Made by a program: the position numbers and the translations under genes | Source of the DNA: Bacillota bacterium | Lineage (GTDB): Bacteria; Bacillota; Clostridia; Lachnospirales; Lachnospiraceae | Reading direction: 5' to 3' | Assembly: GCA_023387635.1 (NCBI GenBank) | Contig: JAEWHU010000328.1 | Span: 1-17,781, forward strand | DNA length: 17,781 bases | Part shown: piece after piece, positions 7,689-15,416 of the stretch | Layout: the number at the start of each line of letters is the position of its first letter | Numbering within the stretch: the first letter of the stretch is position 1 | The notes under the pieces: model-generated | Told to the model about the DNA's origin: nothing | The model's input: the letters and a program-made list of their open reading frames with translations, nothing else | The model's database searches: none

Positions 7689-7739
7689 AAAGGTCTGTAA
7701 TAGAATTAATGAATTAGTTAATTCTACTACAGACCTTTT
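7689..7739. terminator. Hairpin terminator between convergent genes
   Basis: AAAGGTCTGTAATAGAATTA (7689-7708) pairs with 7719-7738 over 20 bp with one A/C mismatch and a 10-nt loop. On the + strand it is followed by TTTTATATTT and on the - strand by TTTCACTT. It lies 186 bp past the hydrolase stop and 27 bp past the rhamnosidase stop, so it probably serves both strands. Confidence 0.75.
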
Positions 7740-7765
7740 ATATTTAAGACATCAACACTTTTTTA

Positions 7766-9937
7766 CTATGATATGCTGCTATAAAAGATATATTGACCTT
7801 TGCATACTTCGTAGGTTATTCCAGCGATAGTAATAAACGCATCTACTGGAGTTTCTATCTCATATCGCCACACAGTTTCTTCTTTTTTCCATTCGGAACG
7901 TATCATACCATGTCTAGTTTCTAGAGAGGCTTTTAAATTGTCTAGTCGATTATCAGGTAGTGGGGATATGGAAACTTTTTCATAACCTGGATATTCTTCT
8001 ATGGGTTTAATACCTGCAGCTACTCCGTATACCCAATCAGCAACGGCGCCGTAAGCATAGTGATTATAGGAATTCATATCAGCACTCCAGAAATCACCAT
8101 TTTCCATAATACCATCCCAATGTTCCCATATGGTAGTAGCACCTTTTGTTACTGGATATAACCAGGAAGGGTATTGTTCACGTAGTAATAAGGAATATGC
8201 TAATTCTACATGTCCATAATCACTTAGGACGTGAAGCAAATATGGAGTTCCTACAAAGCCCGTTTGAAGTTTTACACCACATTCGATTATCATAGTGGCA
8301 AGCTTATCCGCAGCAGCCTTGCAATTAGGAGCTAGCTTAAAGTGAGCTGCTAGTACGCATTCTGTTTGTGTTAGATATTCTGTATATGTAGTTTGAAAAG
8401 CCTTAACAATATTCTCATATAAATCTTCGTAATCAGAAACCTCTTCACCTAAAACTTTACCAGTCTTTACCACTAGAGAAGTGGAATAAGCATAGAATGC
8501 AGTTGCAATAAAATCTTCTCTTGTAGAACCTTTATAGCTTCCAGTTGGTGCGTCTAATCCAAGCCAATCTCCGAAGTGTGTGCCCCCAGTCCAAAGATTC
8601 TTATCTTTTGTATGCGTAGTAATATACGATACCCATTTCTTCATACACTCAAATTGATTGGATAGAATCCCTTGATTACCATAGGCTAAATAGATTTCCC
8701 ATGGACAAATAGTAGAAGCATCAGCCCATGCAGCACTACTTTCATCTCCTAAAATATCTGGTATTACATGACCAACACGACCATTTTCACCCTGATCAGC
8801 GGCCAAATCAGCTAGCCATTTAGTAAAGAATCTCTCTACATCATAGTTAAGAGCTGCAGTTTTAACGAAAGCTTGTGCATCACCAGTCCATCCTAATCTT
8901 TCATCTCTTTGAGGACAATCCGTTGGAACATCAACAAAATTACCTTTCTGTCCCCATATAATGTTATCAAAAAGTTTGTTAAGTAGAGGGTTTGAGCAAC
9001 TTAATTGTCCCGTCCGTTTCATTTCTGAGTGGATTACAATTGCATGAAAGTTTTCTAATTTAGCGGAATTTATACCGCCGGGGAATTGGTCTACTCGTAT
9101 ATAGCGGAAACCAAAGAAGGTTAGTTTAGGTTTGTAAGTCTGTACACCATCTTTACAGATATAATAATATTTAGATTTTGCGCTTCTATAATTATCGGTA
9201 TAGAAATTACCCTCCTTATCCATAACTTCTCCATGAGAAAGCTCTATTTTATCACCAGCTTTAGCATCTACATTAATTTCTATATATCCTGTTATTTCTT
9301 GGCCAAAATCTATTACAGTTTCACCTTTAGGAGTAGTAAAGAGACGTGCACCTTGTAGACGTTCTTGTTCATGTATTTCTTCTCCTTCCTGACTTATAAG
9401 GGTATGAAAAGGACCATCAAAAACTTGGACATTTTGTACTGGATTTGTAGTAAAAGACCCATCGTAGCTCTCACCATCATAGAGTTCTGAGAAACGAACC
9501 TTACTTTCTCCACAGCTCCATGCTTCATCCGTAGATAGTATGGTAGTAGAACCATCTTCATAGATAATATTTAGTTGAGCTAAAAGTCCTGCAGGATTTT
9601 TCATTAAGTTTTCTTGTATCTTTGATACCGTCCAACCAGCCAATCTACTACGATACCAACCCTTTCCCACAATTACTTCAATTTGATTGGATTCTTGTAA
9701 AAGATCAGTGACATTATATTCTTGATATTGCAATCTTTTATCATATGTAGTCCAGCCTGGTGCAAGTACAAAGTTACCTATTCGATTACCATTTAGAGTA
9801 GCTTCATAAACACCAAGTGCTGTAATAAGAAGCTTCGCTTCTTTTATCTTTCCCCTTGTTGTAAATGATTTAATGAATAAAGGGCATACATCACCCATAT
9901 CATTTACAGGTTTTATCCATTTTGCTTTAAACTCCAT
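7766..9937 (-). CDS. Alpha-L-rhamnosidase, GH78
   Basis: A 723-residue glycoside hydrolase that releases terminal alpha-L-rhamnose from plant polysaccharides or glycosides. The N-terminal half (about 1-330) contains the beta-sandwich domains, including GWTTYDKRLQYQEYNVTDLL. The (alpha/alpha)6 catalytic domain begins at FVDVPTDCPQRDERLGWTGD, with D345, E346 and D353 in the conserved acidic cluster. The second hallmark is GATTIWEHWDG, with E605 matching the catalytic base of the family. I place the start at ATG 9937 because AAGGAGG (complement of 9947-9953) lies 9 nt upstream; the in-frame ATG at 9961 lies upstream of that site. There is no signal peptide, so it is probably cytoplasmic, acting on imported oligosaccharides. 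It is divergent from an AraC regulator. Length and motifs are complete. Confidence 0.95.
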   Translation of the reverse strand: MEFKAKWIKPVNDMGDVCPLFIKSFTTRGKIKEAKLLITALGVYEATLNGNRIGNFVLAPGWTTYDKRLQYQEYNVTDLLQESNQIEVIVGKGWYRSRLAGWTVSKIQENLMKNPAGLLAQLNIIYEDGSTTILSTDEAWSCGESKVRFSELYDGESYDGSFTTNPVQNVQVFDGPFHTLISQEGEEIHEQERLQGARLFTTPKGETVIDFGQEITGYIEINVDAKAGDKIELSHGEVMDKEGNFYTDNYRSAKSKYYYICKDGVQTYKPKLTFFGFRYIRVDQFPGGINSAKLENFHAIVIHSEMKRTGQLSCSNPLLNKLFDNIIWGQKGNFVDVPTDCPQRDERLGWTGDAQAFVKTAALNYDVERFFTKWLADLAADQGENGRVGHVIPDILGDESSAAWADASTICPWEIYLAYGNQGILSNQFECMKKWVSYITTHTKDKNLWTGGTHFGDWLGLDAPTGSYKGSTREDFIATAFYAYSTSLVVKTGKVLGEEVSDYEDLYENIVKAFQTTYTEYLTQTECVLAAHFKLAPNCKAAADKLATMIIECGVKLQTGFVGTPYLLHVLSDYGHVELAYSLLLREQYPSWLYPVTKGATTIWEHWDGIMENGDFWSADMNSYNHYAYGAVADWVYGVAAGIKPIEEYPGYEKVSISPLPDNRLDNLKASLETRHGMIRSEWKKEETVWRYEIETPVDAFITIAGITYEVCKGQYIFYSSIS

Positions 9938-9971
9938 AAATTTATACCTCCTTAAATTCATAAGTAAATCG

Positions 9972-10013
9972 AGTTACCTAATTCCGCATATTTAAGGTAA
10001 TTCAAGTTACCTA
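9972..10013. promoter_or_regulatory. Repeated AGTTACCTA motifs between rhamnosidase and araC-type gene
   Basis: AGTTACCTA occurs at 9972-9980 and again at 10005-10013, 33 bp apart (about three helical turns), with an inverted half GGTAA at 9996-10000 making GGTAA-N6-TTACC with the second copy. AraC proteins commonly bind paired direct repeats, so these are likely sites for the divergent regulator. Binding is inferred. Confidence 0.5.
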
Positions 10014-10042
10014 TTGACATTAAAGATAACAGATTGTACGCT
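10014..10042 (+). promoter_or_regulatory. Probable promoter of the AraC-family gene
   Basis: A consensus -35 TTGACA (10014-10019) directly abuts the second AGTTACCTA motif; 17 bp on is a weak -10, TACGCT (10037-10042). A strong -35 with a poor -10 next to an activator-like site would fit regulated or autoregulated expression. Confidence 0.4.
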
Positions 10043-10091
10043 GAAATAAAACCCGTGATTATAGTTAAAAAGGGAGGGGAAATTAACCTAT

Positions 10092-10961
10092 ATGAGAAAT
10101 TTACATATAATTGACCTGCAAGGACTAGATGATAATATGAGTAATAGAGATAAGTTGGTAATTAAGACATACCAACAGTTAGATCTTGAAGGACATGAAC
10201 ACAATTTTTTTGAACTCGCTTATGTTACAGAAGGATCTACTATTCATACCTTAAATGATGTAAGTTATACATTATCGGTCGGTGATTATTTTATAGTAGA
10301 TTATGGGAGTGTACATAGCTATAGTGAAAGTAATAATTTAACATTGATTAATTGCTTGTTTCTTCCTGAAGTTATTGATGATACATTAAAAGGATGTTGT
10401 TCCTTTGACGAACTTGTGCATGGATGTTTACTCCGTTATTATAAATTGTATCTAGGGCAAACATCGGCTAACCGTATATTTCATGATGAAGATGGGCGTA
10501 TATTACAGCTTTTAAGCGGTATGATGAAAGAATACCAAGAAAAGCAGGTAGGATATACGGATATCTTTCGTTGCAGGTTATTAGAAATATTGATAATAAC
10601 CATGCGAAATATTGTAGATAATGATTCAATTACTACAAAAAATACAACAATTTTAGATACCATTCAATTTATAAATTCTCATTATCGGAGAAAAAATATA
10701 TTAGCAGAATTTTGTAAGCAGTATCATTTTACTCCACAATATATCAGCCGACGATTTAAATCGGAAACAGGTTTTACAGTAAGTAAGTATCTTCAGAAAG
10801 TTCGAATTGAGAAATGCTGTGAATTACTTGCTTCTACTGATATGGCCATTTCTGAAATTGCGGGGGAAGTAGGGTATAATGATATTAAATTTTTTAATGA
10901 AATATTTAAAAGAATGTTAAAAATGTCACCAAGTGAGTACAGAAAATTAGCTTCAACTTAA
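10092..10961 (+). CDS. AraC-family transcriptional regulator, probable regulator of the rhamnosidase
   Basis: A 289-residue regulator with an N-terminal cupin-like sensor domain (about 1-110: GHEHNFFELAYVTEG, then LSVGDYFIVDYGSVHSY) and a C-terminal double helix-turn-helix DNA-binding domain. The first HTH is LAEFCKQYHFTPQYISRRF (from residue 204) and the second is AISEIAGEVGYNDIKFFNEI (from 252), ending in the family signature FKRMLKMSPSEYRKL. It is divergent from the GH78 gene across 154 bp containing repeated AGTTACCTA motifs, which makes it the likely activator of rhamnosidase in response to a sugar ligand. The ribosome site AGGGAGGGG (10071-10079) is somewhat far (about 14 nt) from the ATG. 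The ligand is inferred from context only. Confidence 0.9.
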   Translation: MRNLHIIDLQGLDDNMSNRDKLVIKTYQQLDLEGHEHNFFELAYVTEGSTIHTLNDVSYTLSVGDYFIVDYGSVHSYSESNNLTLINCLFLPEVIDDTLKGCCSFDELVHGCLLRYYKLYLGQTSANRIFHDEDGRILQLLSGMMKEYQEKQVGYTDIFRCRLLEILIITMRNIVDNDSITTKNTTILDTIQFINSHYRRKNILAEFCKQYHFTPQYISRRFKSETGFTVSKYLQKVRIEKCCELLASTDMAISEIAGEVGYNDIKFFNEIFKRMLKMSPSEYRKLAST

Positions 10962-10965
10962 ATAG

Positions 10966-11151
10966 TGCACAAACCCATATTTACCGTGTTATGAATATAT
11001 ACCGGATGGAGAACCATATGTGTTTGGAGACCGAATATATGTATACGGTTCCCATGATGCATTTAATCGAGATGTTATTGCTAACATGCAAGATGGTGCA
11101 ATCACTGGGTTTATATACTTTGATTTACACCGTAAATATTTAACTTTTTAA
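10966..11151 (+). pseudogene. GH43 glycosidase relic with internal deletion
   Basis: The frame from 10966 (just after an in-frame TAG) to TAA at 11149-11151 has no start codon at its beginning. It reads NPYLPCYEYIPDGEPYVF then GDRIYVYGSHDAFNRDV, a clear match to the N-terminal first blade of GH43 beta-xylosidase/arabinofuranosidase proteins (NPYLP...YIPDGEP.VFGDR.Y.YGSHD). It then continues as IANMQDGAITGFIYFDL, which resembles the C-terminal beta-sandwich of long GH43 proteins. Hence several hundred residues of the middle appear to be deleted with the frame kept. The 61 codons cannot make an enzyme. It lies directly after the araC-type gene, so an earlier version of the locus probably had rhamnosidase, regulator and a GH43 enzyme together. 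The N-terminal match is strong; the C-terminal one is moderate. Confidence 0.75.
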
Positions 11152-11267
11152 TACAAATATAGTAGAAAATAATGGTGCATATATGGTATTATATTACTGA
11201 AATAATTTATTATTGTAAAGAACATATTGGATATACAAGAAAATCTTATGGTTCTGGAGAGGTTATT

Positions 11268-12755
11268 ATGAAAAAGGTTGTTATTATAGGTGGTGGAATT
11301 GCAGGATTAAGTGCTGGCATATATGCCAAGCAGGCAGGTTTTGATGCGGAAATATATGAAAAACATGGTATCGTCGGTGGGCAGTGTACAGGCTGGAGAA
11401 GAGGAGAATATTTTATTGATAATTGTATTCACTGGCTTACTGGAACAAAGAAAGGTAACGGTCTATATGATATCTGGGAGAATGTAGGAGTACTTGGCGA
11501 TAAGGTTAAGTTATTACAGGAGGATTCTTTTTATAGTGTTGAATTAGATGGAGAAAAGATTACCCTATGGAGGGACTTGGAGAAGACAGAAAATGAAATG
11601 CTTGCTTTATCACCAATAGATGAGGAAGAAATCAAGAAATTTATCACATATACTAAACTGGCACAATCTTTGGAGATGCCTACAAATAAACCATTTGATA
11701 TGATGAACCCAATGGATATTATTAAACTTGTAATGTCAATGGCTGGTATGGGTAAAGTTATGAAAGAGTATGGTAAGATAAATATGGAGGAGTGGGAAGC
11801 GCGATTTTCACACCCATTACTAAAAAGAGTGATTCGTGATTATTTGACAAAAGAATTTTTAGCTTATACACTTCTTGTATCTTATGCAACATTCACATCT
11901 GGAAATGGAGACATTCCAGAAGGTGGATCCCTTGATATTGCAATGAATATGAAGAAACGTTTTATTGAACTTGGTGGTAAGGTTTTTACAGGTAAGGATG
12001 TAGTTAGGGTGCAAATAGAAAAGCACGGAGTTGCTTCAGGAATTGTATTAAAAAGTGGTGAAGTTGTTAATAGTGATTATGTTATATGTTCATGTGATAC
12101 GGATTACACCTTTCGTCATTTAATAGATGAAAAATACATGGATAAGAAGTTAAAAGCTGTATATGACAATCGAAAAGACAATCCTGTCTCTAGTGGATTC
12201 CAAGTAGCATTTGCAGTGGAGGATACTTTTAATGATGTTTTGGACACTTTATTTTTCTCATGTGAGCCTATTCAAATAGCTAATCAGATAGCTAATAGAA
12301 TGAGTGTTAAAAATTATAGAGCCTACGGAGATTATATAGCACCACCTGGTCATACGGTTATCCAATGTAATTTCATCCAGTATGAAGATGATTATAAATA
12401 TTGGTTAGAACTGTATAAAGATAAAGGAAAATATAATCATACAAAGGTGAAAATTGCAGAAGAAGTCCTACATCGGTTAGAAGTAAGGTTTCCAATGTAT
12501 AAAGGTAAAATGCATATAATAGATACTTGGACTCCAGTTACATATAACAGATACTGTAATTCATATTACGGAGCATATATGAGTTTTATTCAAACAAAGG
12601 GTAGTAAAACTACTAATTTTACAGGAAAAATAAAAGGGTTAAAAAATGTTGTACTAGCAAGTCAGTGGTTAATGGCTCCAGGAGGGCTACCGGTGGCAGT
12701 TGTTATGGGGAAATTTGCAGTAGATAGAATCGTGAAAAAGGAAAAGAGAAGATAA
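11268..12755 (+). CDS. FAD-dependent oxidoreductase, phytoene dehydrogenase/carotenoid isomerase-like
   Basis: A 495-residue flavoprotein of the phytoene desaturase/CrtISO superfamily. The N-terminal dinucleotide fold is KKVVIIGGGIAGLSAGIYAK (GGGIAG at 8-13) with the acidic end of the second strand at EIYEKHG, then GGQCTGWRRGEYFIDNCIHW, a substrate-proximal motif. The C-terminal FAD-binding stretch is NVVLASQWLMAPGGLPVAVV. I start at ATG 11268, which follows GGAGAGG (11256-11262); the in-frame ATG at 11172 has no ribosome site. No other carotenoid genes are near, and anaerobic Firmicutes carry many such proteins without known substrates. The class D beta-lactamase gene starts 36 bp downstream with no terminator between them, suggesting one transcript. 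Family placement is firm; the reaction is unknown. Confidence 0.88.
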   Translation: MKKVVIIGGGIAGLSAGIYAKQAGFDAEIYEKHGIVGGQCTGWRRGEYFIDNCIHWLTGTKKGNGLYDIWENVGVLGDKVKLLQEDSFYSVELDGEKITLWRDLEKTENEMLALSPIDEEEIKKFITYTKLAQSLEMPTNKPFDMMNPMDIIKLVMSMAGMGKVMKEYGKINMEEWEARFSHPLLKRVIRDYLTKEFLAYTLLVSYATFTSGNGDIPEGGSLDIAMNMKKRFIELGGKVFTGKDVVRVQIEKHGVASGIVLKSGEVVNSDYVICSCDTDYTFRHLIDEKYMDKKLKAVYDNRKDNPVSSGFQVAFAVEDTFNDVLDTLFFSCEPIQIANQIANRMSVKNYRAYGDYIAPPGHTVIQCNFIQYEDDYKYWLELYKDKGKYNHTKVKIAEEVLHRLEVRFPMYKGKMHIIDTWTPVTYNRYCNSYYGAYMSFIQTKGSKTTNFTGKIKGLKNVVLASQWLMAPGGLPVAVVMGKFAVDRIVKKEKRR

Positions 12756-12791
12756 TAAGGGAATTTGTTGATGTAAAGGAGTGTTAGAGTG

Positions 12792-13793
12792 ATGAAATTT
12801 AAATTTATTATTATCCTAGGCATGTTATGTGTTTGTATAGCTGGATGCAGTAAGATAGGTAATAATGAAAGTAAGTCATTAGAGCATATGGATGATGGTG
12901 TAATTCTAGATGATAAGGTGAAAGATGAAGGCATACTAGTGGATGAAGACATACCACTGGATGAAGACATACCGTACAATGAAGGCATATCATTAAATGA
13001 AGATAACATTGACGAGAATAATAAAACCAATATTAATGAGAACATTCCACGTATAGAAGAAGTAGATTATAGTGAATATTTTAATGGTATAAATGGTAGT
13101 GCCGTATTTTATAGTAGTAATTCAAACACATATCAAATTTACAATAAGCAAATAATCGAAGAACAAGTATCTCCTTGTTCAACATTCAAGATAATATCTA
13201 CTCTAATAGGATTAGAGAAGGGAGTAATAGATTCTGTTGATTCTACAATGAATTATGATAACAGTATTTATCCTAGGGATTCTTGGAATAAAGATATGGG
13301 TTTAAAAGAAGCTTTTGGGACATCATGTGTATGGTATTTTAAAAAGGTAATTGACCAAGTTGGAAAAGAAGAGATACAAGAAACCCTTAACCAATTAGAA
13401 TACGGAAATTGTGATATAAGTGAATGGGATGGAAGTGGTATTAATCCAATGCCTGATTTAAATGGTTTTTGGATTGAATCTTCATTAAAAATTTCACCGA
13501 AAGAACAAGTGGAAGTTCTGGCTAATATATTTAGTGGAAAAACTGATTTTACAGAACAAAGCATAGAGATATTGAAAGAAGTAATGTTAATCAGTCAGAA
13601 TGAAAGTACTTCTATCTATGGAAAAACAGGTAAAGGATATAATGATAATGCTTGGTTTATAGGAATGGTTGATAACAAAGTGGATACGTACTATTTTGCA
13701 GTACATCTTAATGATATAGATAGTAATGGAGTATCTGGAGCGACAGCGAAAGAAATAGCACTTGAGATTATAGAACAATATTATACAAATTAG
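12792..13793 (+). CDS. Class D beta-lactamase, lipoprotein (clostridial CDD-like)
   Basis: A 333-residue secreted serine beta-lactamase. The N-terminus is a lipoprotein signal (FKFIIILGMLCVC) with lipobox IAGC, so Cys19 would be lipidated and the enzyme anchored to the outer face of the membrane. An acidic linker follows (about 20-95). All class D motifs are present, numbered from ATG 12792: S130-T-F-K133 (SPCSTFK), S178-x-V (SCVWYF), YGN (204-206), W227 in FWIESSLKISPKEQ, and K278-T-G (YGKTGKG). The sequence strongly resembles the C. difficile CDD-type enzymes, and should hydrolyse penicillins. AAAGGAG (12775-12781) is 10 nt before the ATG; GTG at 12789 is an alternative start. It is probably co-transcribed with the upstream oxidoreductase. 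BlaR/MecR-type sensor genes are not in the window. Confidence 0.92.
   Translation: MKFKFIIILGMLCVCIAGCSKIGNNESKSLEHMDDGVILDDKVKDEGILVDEDIPLDEDIPYNEGISLNEDNIDENNKTNINENIPRIEEVDYSEYFNGINGSAVFYSSNSNTYQIYNKQIIEEQVSPCSTFKIISTLIGLEKGVIDSVDSTMNYDNSIYPRDSWNKDMGLKEAFGTSCVWYFKKVIDQVGKEEIQETLNQLEYGNCDISEWDGSGINPMPDLNGFWIESSLKISPKEQVEVLANIFSGKTDFTEQSIEILKEVMLISQNESTSIYGKTGKGYNDNAWFIGMVDNKVDTYYFAVHLNDIDSNGVSGATAKEIALEIIEQYYTN
12924..13010 (+). repeat. 18-bp in-frame tandem repeat in the beta-lactamase linker
   Basis: Four 18-bp units (12924, 12942, 12960, 12978) plus a partial fifth (12996) encode variants of DE-x-I-x-x (DEGILV, DEDIPL, DEDIPY, NEGISL, NEDNI). Units 2 and 3 are nearly identical at the DNA level. 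The repeat lengthens the acidic tether between the lipid anchor and the catalytic domain and may vary in copy number between strains. Confidence 0.8.
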
Positions 13794-13880
13794 CAGATAT
13801 ATTATTAAGAATTTGTACACGAGTTTGTTTAGCAAGGAAAATACAAAACGATTTGATTCGATTATTGAAATGTAATTTAG

Positions 13881-13904
13881 AAAGGGAGTGAAAGCTCCCT
13901 TTTT
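13881..13904 (+). terminator. Rho-independent terminator after the beta-lactamase gene
   Basis: AAAGGGAG (13881-13888) pairs with CTCCCTTT (13895-13902) around a 6-nt loop, continuing into TT. It ends the oxidoreductase/beta-lactamase unit 87 bp after the stop codon and separates it from the kinase gene. Confidence 0.85.
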
Positions 13905-13939
13905 AAAATTTATATCTTGATTTTAGAAACGGGGGATAT

Positions 13940-14917
13940 ATGCCAAACAGTATTACAAAAAATACTCAATCAGCAGATGTAATACAAAAAATGATTTCAA
14001 GGGCATTTGGAGTAGATAAGGCATTTGGAGTGATAGAATTAACAGAAGGATACTTTAATGTAGCTTATTTGATTAGGTTATGGGATGGGAGAGAGTGTAT
14101 ATTAAAAATTGCTCCTTCAAAAAACACGGTAGTAATGGCTTATGAGCAGAATATAATGTTTAGTGAAGTGGATTCTATGAAGATGATAAGTGAGATAGGA
14201 ACTGTGCCTATTGCAAAGATATTGTATTATGATAATAGCCATGAATTATGTGATTGTGATTATTTTTTCATGGAAAAGCTAGAAGGAAAAAGTTTTAATA
14301 CCATAGCAAAGGATCTTACAGAGGAAGAAAAAGAACGAATAAATTATCAATTGGGTACTTATAATGCAGCATTGAATAACATTGTGGGTTTAAAGTTCGG
14401 TTATTATGGACTACCAGACAAACAAGGGGATAATTGGTATGAAGTATTTAAAAGTATGATAGAAGATTGTATGCATGATGCAGATGCTCTAAATATTGAT
14501 ATACAAGTTGATTTTAATCACATTTTCCAACTTCTTGAAAAGGATAAAGAAATCTTCCATGAGGTTACTACACCAAGATTCGTACATTGGGATTTGTGGG
14601 CTGGTAATGTATTTGTGAAAGAGAATAAGATAACAGGGTTAATTGATTTTGAAAGATGTATGTGGGCAGATGAGCTTTTAGAAGTAGGTTTTCGTACTTA
14701 TGGATATGATAAGAACTTTTTTAGAGGATATGGGATTGAGGAATTATCTAATAATCAAAAGATTCGAGCCATGTGGTATGACATCTACTTATTCTTAATT
14801 ACCTCAATGGAAGGTATTTACCGTAACTATGATACAAATGATGCCTACCAGTGGGGAACTATGATGCTTAAGGATTGGATAAAAAAGTTAGAGGAAAGAA
14901 AAAAGGTATTGACATAA
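13940..14917 (+). CDS. APH-family phosphotransferase (aminoglycoside/choline kinase-like)
   Basis: A 325-residue small-molecule kinase of the APH/choline kinase fold (PF01636). The N-lobe begins about residue 25 with LTEGYFNVAYLIRLWDGREC, including the ATP-lysine region ILKIAPSK. The catalytic loop is HWDLWAGN (H216, D218, N223), the Brenner motif of this superfamily, and the metal-binding motif is IDFERC (D236). The hinge-like YFFMEKLEG is also typical. The ATG follows GGGGG (13931-13935) at short spacing. A terminator lies just upstream, so it is probably a separate transcription unit. Whether it modifies an antibiotic or a metabolite such as choline or a thiosugar cannot be told; its sequence is not one of the well-known clinical APH types. 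Confidence 0.85.
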   Translation: MPNSITKNTQSADVIQKMISRAFGVDKAFGVIELTEGYFNVAYLIRLWDGRECILKIAPSKNTVVMAYEQNIMFSEVDSMKMISEIGTVPIAKILYYDNSHELCDCDYFFMEKLEGKSFNTIAKDLTEEEKERINYQLGTYNAALNNIVGLKFGYYGLPDKQGDNWYEVFKSMIEDCMHDADALNIDIQVDFNHIFQLLEKDKEIFHEVTTPRFVHWDLWAGNVFVKENKITGLIDFERCMWADELLEVGFRTYGYDKNFFRGYGIEELSNNQKIRAMWYDIYLFLITSMEGIYRNYDTNDAYQWGTMMLKDWIKKLEERKKVLT

Positions 14918-15308
14918 AATCCTATCTTATGATATGATTCATAAAGATTGAAAAGTTAAATTTAGTTAAATTTTATTTTCACTTAAAAAATAATAAAAAG
15001 ACGTTATAAGAAAGCGTAGAATTGGGAAGTAGTGTGAAATAAAGAACAATTTCACACGGCAATTTGTGCTGACACGGTACTTTTGTGTTTGTGCACAAAG
15101 TTGCTATCGTTATTAAAGGACGCTAAAGCGTCAGAATAGAGGTTAGTATGTTAATTGCATTTGTTATGGAGAATACAATATTATAATTGTATGAAACACA
15201 TTTAGTCACATTAGTTTTAAACCATTTAGTAATTAAAAGGTTTTATTTTTGTGCCTAAAACACCATGACTGATGTTATACTAGGACCATAATTCTAACTT
15301 TTTATATT

Positions 15309-15329
15309 TTGACTTATTAGGTAAGTCAA
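15309..15329. promoter_or_regulatory. Perfect 8-bp inverted repeat TTGACTTA-N5-TAAGTCAA
   Basis: TTGACTTA (15309-15316) and TAAGTCAA (15322-15329) are exact inverse complements around TTAGG. The site ends 22 bp before an extended -10 promoter, a usual place for an activator dimer. The protein is not identified. Confidence 0.5.
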
Positions 15330-15348
15330 TGTATATTTAGTGCGCTTA

Positions 15349-15357
15349 TGATATAAT
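15349..15357 (+). promoter_or_regulatory. Extended -10 promoter
   Basis: TGATATAAT contains a perfect TATAAT (15352-15357) preceded by the TG of an extended -10. No good -35 box is seen at 17-18 bp, which extended -10 promoters can tolerate. Transcription would start near 15364, only a few bases before a strong terminator hairpin and about 190 bp before mutS2. Confidence 0.6.
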
Positions 15358-15370
15358 TAATTTGAATTAT

Positions 15371-15416
15371 ATGCCTATGAAACACGGTTCATATCAGTGT
15401 TTCATAGGCATTTTTT
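15371..15416 (+). terminator. Strong rho-independent terminator
   Basis: ATGCCTATGAAACAC (15371-15385) pairs perfectly over 15 bp with GTGTTTCATAGGCAT (15397-15411) and runs into six T residues (15411-15416). It lies between the extended -10 promoter and mutS2, so it may end a very short RNA, act as an attenuator, or end transcription from the kinase gene 450 bp upstream. Confidence 0.88.

Noticed and set aside
11172..11267. N-terminal extension of the FAD oxidoreductase from 11172
   Set aside because: The extra 32 residues precede the canonical dinucleotide-binding start, and GGAGAGG directly precedes ATG 11268.
12811..13045. Reverse-strand ORFs opposite the beta-lactamase linker
   Set aside because: They are shadows of the tandem repeat read on the other strand, with low-complexity Ser/Met/His-rich translations and no ribosome sites.
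15032..15057. Rex or CRP binding site in GTGTGAAAT...ATTTCACAC
   Set aside because: The half-sites look similar, but the spacing is wrong for Firmicute Rex sites and CRP-type TGTGA sites; the matching inverse copy at 15486-15510 suggests an element end instead.
15150..15188. 12-codon ORF MLIAFVMENTIL in the mutS2 upstream region
   Set aside because: It has only a weak ribosome site, no codon pattern suggesting a leader peptide, and lies inside the palindrome-rich element.
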